Origin: Epiperipatus broadwayi
Taxonomy: Eukaryota > Onychophora > Udeonychophora > Euonychophora > Peripatidae
Length of the DNA: 64,000 bases
Reading direction: 5' to 3'
NCBI GenBank assembly: GCA_028023455.1
Contig: JAQFVV010000157.1
Coordinates: forward strand, 2,232,001 to 2,296,000
Below the pieces are notes generated by a model, which worked only from the letters and a program-made list of their open reading frames with translations, was not told the DNA's origin and did not search any database. Both the position numbers and the translations under genes were made by a program. This document shows positions 59,211-64,000 of the stretch, in pieces (within the stretch, counting starts at the first letter, position 1; every line of letters begins with the position of its first letter).

Positions 59211-59924
59211 TTTGTGTAGAAACTATTGCACCTGTATATAGGTTTCTAGTGAATTAAGATATATCCAACCTTAATGTGGTATTATATATTATAATAATAC
59301 ATGTGTGTATATACATATATAGTCAATTAAATTTATGAGTGAGTGTATGAATGAATTTGACAAACCAGAGACTAATTTGATTTAAAACATATTAACAAAT
59401 TTTATTATAACAGATAAAAAATCTAAACTCTATTAACATAGTAAAAGATGTAATCATATGCGTCGAATATGCATCTCTACCATATCAATGATTAAAATTA
59501 TCTATTACTCCAACCCTTACCCATGATAAATATGCACCAATAGACACTCATTATTTACAAAGCAAATGAGATCAGCAAAGATAAAAATAAAAATAAATTA
59601 TAAGTTCATTATCTTAATGATCGTGAAGCTGACTAACTATTTACAAGGTTATTTCACTGTACTTACAAAACTATATACAAGTTTCCTAACATTAATAGAA
59701 AAGAACATTCACACAAGAGCATTAGACATTCATACTGAATAAACTAAGATTAGTTAAACCTAAACAAATAACACAAACTGTGTCCTGTTCTAGTGCATGT
59801 AATTAATATATGGAAGAGTAACAAAAATTCTTCTCATCCCATATTATGTGATGATGATCAGATATCACATCACTACAAAAGAAATTAAGCTAAATTTTAT
59901 TTAAAATATTTTCTAGCTTAATAA
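59211..59924 (-). mobile_element. Presumed 3' LTR region of the Gypsy element
   Basis: On the minus strand this follows the polypurine tract at 59925-59940 and contains an AATAAA-type signal (complement at 59401-59406) in an otherwise ORF-free A+T-rich sequence. I cannot place a clear TG/CA pair or a TATA box, and its 5' partner would lie beyond the window. Confidence 0.3.
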
Positions 59925-59940
59925 GCCTCCCCCCTGCACT
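59925..59940 (-). other. Polypurine-tract-like primer site, minus strand
   Basis: The complement reads AGTGCAGGGGGGAGGC, a G-rich purine run downstream of the pol remnants on the same strand, as expected for the plus-strand primer of a Gypsy element. Confidence 0.4.
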
Positions 59941-61269
59941 CTGTTACTTTTTATTGCAATGGCCTGTTTAGACTGAAAACATGCTGAAACTTCCAAGAGT
60001 GAGAGAAAAATGGAAGATAGAGTTTAACAAATGTACAAAGCAAAAAAAACACAATAATTTTGGATTTTGTTCAAATATTCTTGATTGGAGTCTATGATTT
60101 TAACATTAATGTCTCTCATGGATATACTCTATTTATCTTCTTGTCAGTCTGCTCTGATAAATCCTCCATTGTTCACTCAGATTCTCTGGGAATGTGCTAG
60201 AATAAGGTTGTTTCCATTTTGGATGTCACTTTCTTTCTGGATCCACTGAGACACTTCAGATGAGTCATTTGGCATTTTTCTAGGCATTATTTAATAAGTG
60301 AATTGAATCATGTTTTATGGCAATTAAGGCAGTACTACAGCATGTTTATCTAGTCAATTTTTTCAGCTTATTATTTGGTGTTTATTAAATTTTTACAAAG
60401 AAAAATTTTACACTATCATTTATATGTATGTGCTGAAGATATAATATTCCCTTTTTTCTTGTTCAATTGATAGCACAGCCTTTTGTCTTTGATTATCAAT
60501 ATAAAATTATTTCAGTTCTTTTGTTATGTTGACTATGATTTTGTTCAACTTTTAGTGCTATAAAATTTATACAAATGAAATGATATTTTTAGACATGTCC
60601 AATTTATCCTGCATTCTAATGTTCAATTTTAAGATATTTACAGTCTGCAGTTATTATATCTTCTGATAAAATACTAAAGAGAATGGAAATGAACTGGCTT
60701 TGTTTTTATACTTGGCTTAATTTCCATTTTTCAATTTTTTCCATCACTATATGTGCCTATTGTTGCATAAATTAATGATCATTATTGAAATTATGTAATA
60801 AGATTATGTAATAAAATAACATAGTAAAATTCTACTCTCATTTTCTAACACTTGGTTGCTTAAGTATTGACTTGATACCAAGTCATCACCATGTCTACTA
60901 AGTTACTGTCTTACATCGTGACATTTATACATTGACAAATGAGTCATTATTGGTATAGGTATTTATATGAAAGGTTTCTATGATTAGGTTTTTGTTTTCC
61001 ATTGAAATAAAGCATTTATTTCATTTTAGCATTATCTTGATTTGGTTCTTATTAAAATAAACTTTGAGTGTGTATATGGCTATATGCCTGTTTGCATACA
61101 AAGAAATGACAATGTGTACCTAACCTATTATCTCAGTTTATGTTTTTCATGGGTTTAGTTTGATGTTGTGGATACATAATGGTTGGTTTAATTGTAAGCT
61201 TCTCTTACAACTGCCCTATCCTTACAGGGTTAACATTTTACAGCATCCATAAAATTTTAACACTAAACT
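59941..61269 (-). other. Presumed decayed 3' part of the Gypsy element
   Basis: It lies between the integrase zinc region and the polypurine tract. I do not recognise the integrase D,D-35-E core. The only protein-like stretch is SSEVSQWIQKESDIQNGNN on the minus strand (about 60225-60280), which may be the polyprotein's C-terminus. Either the core is deleted or it is too damaged to read. Confidence 0.35.
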
Positions 61270-61460
61270 AGTGTGTAGGTTTGTTTTATATTGGATCATT
61301 CAAATTCTTTCCTTTTCCTTTCTTCTTTTAAAAGAAGGTTATAATTTTGGTTTACTGACTTGACTCATAGGCACTAGACAATCTTGAAATGACTTTAAAA
61401 TGCCTTTATACATTCTTGGCTGGTAAATCTAATTTGTTAAGGTATGTTGTTTTGTGGGCA

Positions 61461-62160
61461 CTAAAGTGTCTGTACAAACAGTGAATATACTTTATGAATG
61501 GGGCACACAATTGTTTTAGGTATTACTACCCTCCACTCATCCATATTTATATTGACTCTATAGAGTAAAATCTGGTTTTCTATCTTATAGTGAGTGAGAT
61601 TCTTTGGCACATTCAAAACTTTCTCACCTTTTAAAACTTTCATGATTGGGTTTAAATTTGGGTCTACTAATTGTAATTGGTGAAGGTTTTCCAAATTTTT
61701 CTCTACACTACTATCACTCATTAAACTGATGTTTGTAATGAGGGCATTCTCTACTGATAAATGAGTCTGTTCTGATCTACATGGGTTTTGAGTAAGCATG
61801 ACAGCCACAACATTCTCAGATCCCTTACAGTACTGCATGGTGTAATTAAATTCCTGTAACAGCAAACTCCATTTGACTAGATACTATTGGCCAGATATCT
61901 GTGTTTCAGGAATTCAAGGTTTGTGATCTCTGGCCACTATCACTTTAGATTCAAGTAGCATTTGTTGAAATTTTTGGAAGACCCACACTATAGCTAGTGC
62001 TTTCTTTTTGGTAACAATGTAATTTATTTCTGGATTCTTCAGGAGTCATCTGATAAAATAGAGGACCCCAGGTTGCCATTTTCCTGGAGCTGGGGTAGTG
62101 TTACTACTAATCTGAAACCACTGCTATCTGTTTAAACAGTAAATGGTTTATTAAAATCAG
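61461..62160 (-). pseudogene. Gypsy RNase H and integrase N-terminal remnant
   Basis: After a stop near 62140 the minus strand reads FTV-TDSSGFRL (complement about 62110-62145), then KKKALAIVWVF and KVIVARDHKPL in shifting frames. This is the Gypsy RNase H order (TDASxxGxG, EKExLAIVWA, VxTDHxPL). The 134-codon frame 61461-61865 then gives LLQEFNYTMQYCKGSENVVA (usual LQEYDFxIxYxxGxxNxVAD), a connection segment and NQILLYRV...RVVIPKTIVCPIHK, the start of the integrase zinc domain. The normal ADALSR ending is changed to VAVMLTQ. Confidence 0.8.
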
Positions 62161-62499
62161 GGAAAAGAACTGTATTTTAATATTTTCAAATGCTTTACCT
62201 GTTCCTCAGACCAGTTCCATTGCTCATCTTTTCTTAGTTTTAACAATGGTTCCATGTTGTTTGAAAAATTCTGGTAGAAACAATTGTAAAGGTGTACATG
62301 CCTAAAAATGATCAAATTTTTTGCTGTTAGTTGGTTTAGGAAAGTTTTGATTGGCACTGATCTGTTTTGGATGACGTCTTGTCCCATTGCAACCTACAAT
62401 ATGACCTAGGAAGACTACCTGGTTGGAAACTAGGGTACTCTTCTTGAAGTTGATTTTAATCTCCTTTTTGTAGCACTCTTCAAAAACTATCATGAGGTG

Positions 62500-63130
62500 T
62501 TGAAGTTATTCTTTAATTGTGGCAGATAAAATTATTACATAATCTTTATAAATAGTCACAATCAGTTTAACCTCAGGAGATGAGAATCTTATCTAAACAT
62601 CTTATCAGACTTGTACCATTATTTATCAATCCAGAAGGCCCTATTAAACTGATACGCATAATCCTAGTATCAGAAGGCAGTGAACTGGTGATAATCTGGG
62701 TGTAGTTCAATCTGCCAATAGTTGGATGTTAGATCGAAAATGGAAAACACCTTCTTGTTTCCAAATTTCACAAATAATTTCTGTATGGATGGTGGAATGT
62801 TTCTGTCAGGGACAGTACTTTTGTTTAGTTGTTTAGAATTCAAACAAAATATCATTGACCCATCTTTCTTCTTCATACTTACAACTGGATTCCAGTAAGG
62901 TGAAGAACATTTGCAAATAATCTCCCAATTCAGCATTTTATTAATCTGTTTTGGATATTTTTTCACAAAACTGATATAGAATAGTGTGTAATTTGGATTG
63001 AAATGGTTGATCATGCACCAATCTAATTCTCTGTTGAAATCCATTTATCACTCTTGATATCTCTGAGAAGATTGGGTTAAATGTATTAATTATATATTGC
63101 AATTTCATTGCATCTTGGTTTTTAATCAAG
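62500..63130 (-). pseudogene. Gypsy reverse transcriptase remnant
   Basis: The clearest domain in the window. The frame 62670-63044 reads SSPYWNPVVSMKKKDGSMIF, CLNSKQLNKSTVPDR, IPPSIQKLF and VFSIFDLTSNYWQIELHP, the fingers and palm A of Gypsy RT (usual SPxxSPVVLVxKKDGSxRxCxDYRxLN, FSxLDLxSGYWQ). The catalytic YxDD position, past a frameshift near 62650, reads IYKDYVIIL (complement about 62545-62570), so the second aspartate is lost. The frames 62302-62493 and 62157-62387 continue with FEECYKKEIKINFKKS, VVFLGHIVG and NRSVPIKTFLNQLTAK, the thumb. Confidence 0.9.
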
Positions 63131-63316
63131 TTTGATTCTGCAAAGTTTGTTATCTATGACTGTCTCTGGATACTAGATATAATACAGTAAACTTCATGTA
63201 GATCATATCTTAGAAGCAATGTTATCTCCAAGACTTCAACATTTATTTTGACTGTCTTGTCAGAGAAATTAATAATGCAGGTGTTCATGTGTAGAAAGTC
63301 TGCTCCTAGAATAAAA

Positions 63317-63712
63317 TCATGGGTTGAAGCCATTTAGTACAAGAAACACATGATAAAGGATTGTTTGGCCTACTATCATCTCAACCCAGATTTGCTTCTG
63401 TCCTAGTTTAGTTTTCCTGCTGTTAGCAATGGTAATCTGAATAGATTTCAGTGGTAATGTTTTGATGCTGGGATTTTTAGTCAGAATCTCTTGATGGAAT
63501 TTGTCTGACATTACTGAAATCTGGTTACCAGAATCTAACAGTGCTCTAACCAGCAAGCCCTCAAATAAAGCCTTTATCATGGAGAAGCTTTTCAAAGTAA
63601 AGTTAGGTGCTTTATCCTCCCATAAATGCATCATATTAGTAATTTCTTGAACAGGGGGTTGTTTCACATTTCTCTGGGTCATTTTGGTTTCTTGAGATGA
63701 GAAACATAGCAT
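63317..63712 (-). pseudogene. Gypsy aspartic protease remnant
   Basis: A 131-codon frame. FEGLLVRALLDSGNQISVMS (complement about 63500-63560) is the retroviral-type protease active site, with DSG in place of the usual DTG/DSG triad and the hydrophobic stretch before it. The later part, RKTKLGQKQIWVEMIVG, fits the flap region, with YHVFLVLNGFNP near the C-terminus where an FLVLxGxD-type stretch is expected. In an active element it would cut the Gag-Pol polyprotein. The frame is open, but the downstream RT is broken. Confidence 0.75.
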
Positions 63713-64000
63713 TTTGTTTGGACTTTGGATGCATAACTACTGCATTCTGGTTTTGCAGACTTTCCCTGGACTATTAGAGGGGTTATTCCTGTCTTGTTAC
63801 TATTAGTCCTATTTTCTTTAGATGACCATATGTATGGGGAATTCCTCTAAAGTGATTTCCCCTCCAATGGCTGGCATCATTATTATTTGTTATTTTTTTT
63901 GTAAAATATGGCATTCACAGTGGCATCTGCCTTTCTTTTCTCATGTGTTCTAGTTGATAAGTTGGTGCTATTCATATCTATATTGTTTAGCAACTCAGCC

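Larger units (their letters stand above)
61270..64000 (-). mobile_element. Gypsy-type LTR retrotransposon pol region, partial
   Basis: Minus-strand coding remnants in Gypsy order run from the window's right edge downward: a gag end (ASHWRGNHFRG, about 63860-63890), aspartic protease, reverse transcriptase, RNase H and the start of integrase. Many stops and shifts break the ORF. The 5' LTR and most of gag lie outside the window. The integrase N-terminus is followed near 61380-61420 by YQPRMYKGILKSFQDC, the usual YxPxM...VxxC zinc-finger segment, and beyond that the match is lost. Confidence 0.85.

Noticed and set aside
1-64000. CRISPR arrays or prokaryotic operons
   Set aside because: No regularly spaced identical repeats with unique spacers, no ribosome binding sites and no long intact ORFs; the window is clearly eukaryotic.
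1-64000. Octopus or squid origin, suggested by tRNA-derived repeats and RTE elements
   Set aside because: The very abundant cephalopod SINE head that I would expect every few kilobases (GTGGCTGTGTGGTAAG type) was not seen, so I make no species call.

Overview
This is a very A+T-rich (about three quarters by eye) stretch of a eukaryotic, almost certainly animal, genome. Bacterial-style operons and ribosome binding sites are absent, the ORFs are short and broken, and the recognisable coding matter belongs to eukaryotic transposable elements. I cannot name the species. A mixture of RTE, other LINE, Penelope-like, Gypsy and pogo/Tigger elements plus tRNA-derived short repeats fits many invertebrates. 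I found no host protein-coding gene that I can support; the window reads as intergenic or intronic DNA built from old, nested repeats.

Layout. 1-9 kb: A+T-rich filler, one copy of a TATA-containing LTR-like repeat (4175-4850), a second LTR-like segment on the minus strand (4915-5520) and a dimeric SINE-like repeat (6548-6712). 9-15 kb: a small foldback (9169-9404), a tRNA-Gly(UCC)-derived sequence (9896-9966), the second SINE-like copy (12453-12621) and the second LTR-like copy in reverse (13985-14611). 16-18.5 kb: a decayed Penelope-like element on the minus strand, beside a palindromic tRNA-like element. 22.8-30.5 kb: RTE endonuclease remains, a long decayed LINE with endonuclease, reverse transcriptase and C-terminal zinc motif, another RTE scrap, and a ~790-bp foldback. 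32.9-33.9 kb: a non-autonomous Tigger with TA target duplication whose transposase has lost its DDE catalytic domain. 35.5-41.2 kb: two minus-strand RTE copies, one split by a (TA)n tract, then a CR1/Jockey-like LINE on the plus strand. 43-49 kb: hairpin MITE-like elements and SINE-like repeats. 49.4-51.6 kb: LTR-retrotransposon material in which an LTR has a polypurine tract on its left and a primer-binding-site-like motif on its right. 54-59 kb: more palindromic elements, a pyrimidine-only minisatellite and SINE-like repeats. 59.2-64 kb: a Gypsy-type retrotransposon on the minus strand (protease, RT, RNase H, start of integrase), cut by the window end.

The most interesting structure is a dispersed family of palindromic elements (10.3, 17.9, 32.3, 41.7, 55.1 and 57.1 kb). 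Each arm carries an outward-facing tRNA-like B box at its outer end, and the best copy has ~205-220-bp arms around a ~115-bp spacer that is shared with another copy. It looks like a foldback or SINE-derived element; whether it is already described cannot be decided without a search. All homology statements rest on reading the sequence by eye, without alignment software or databases.
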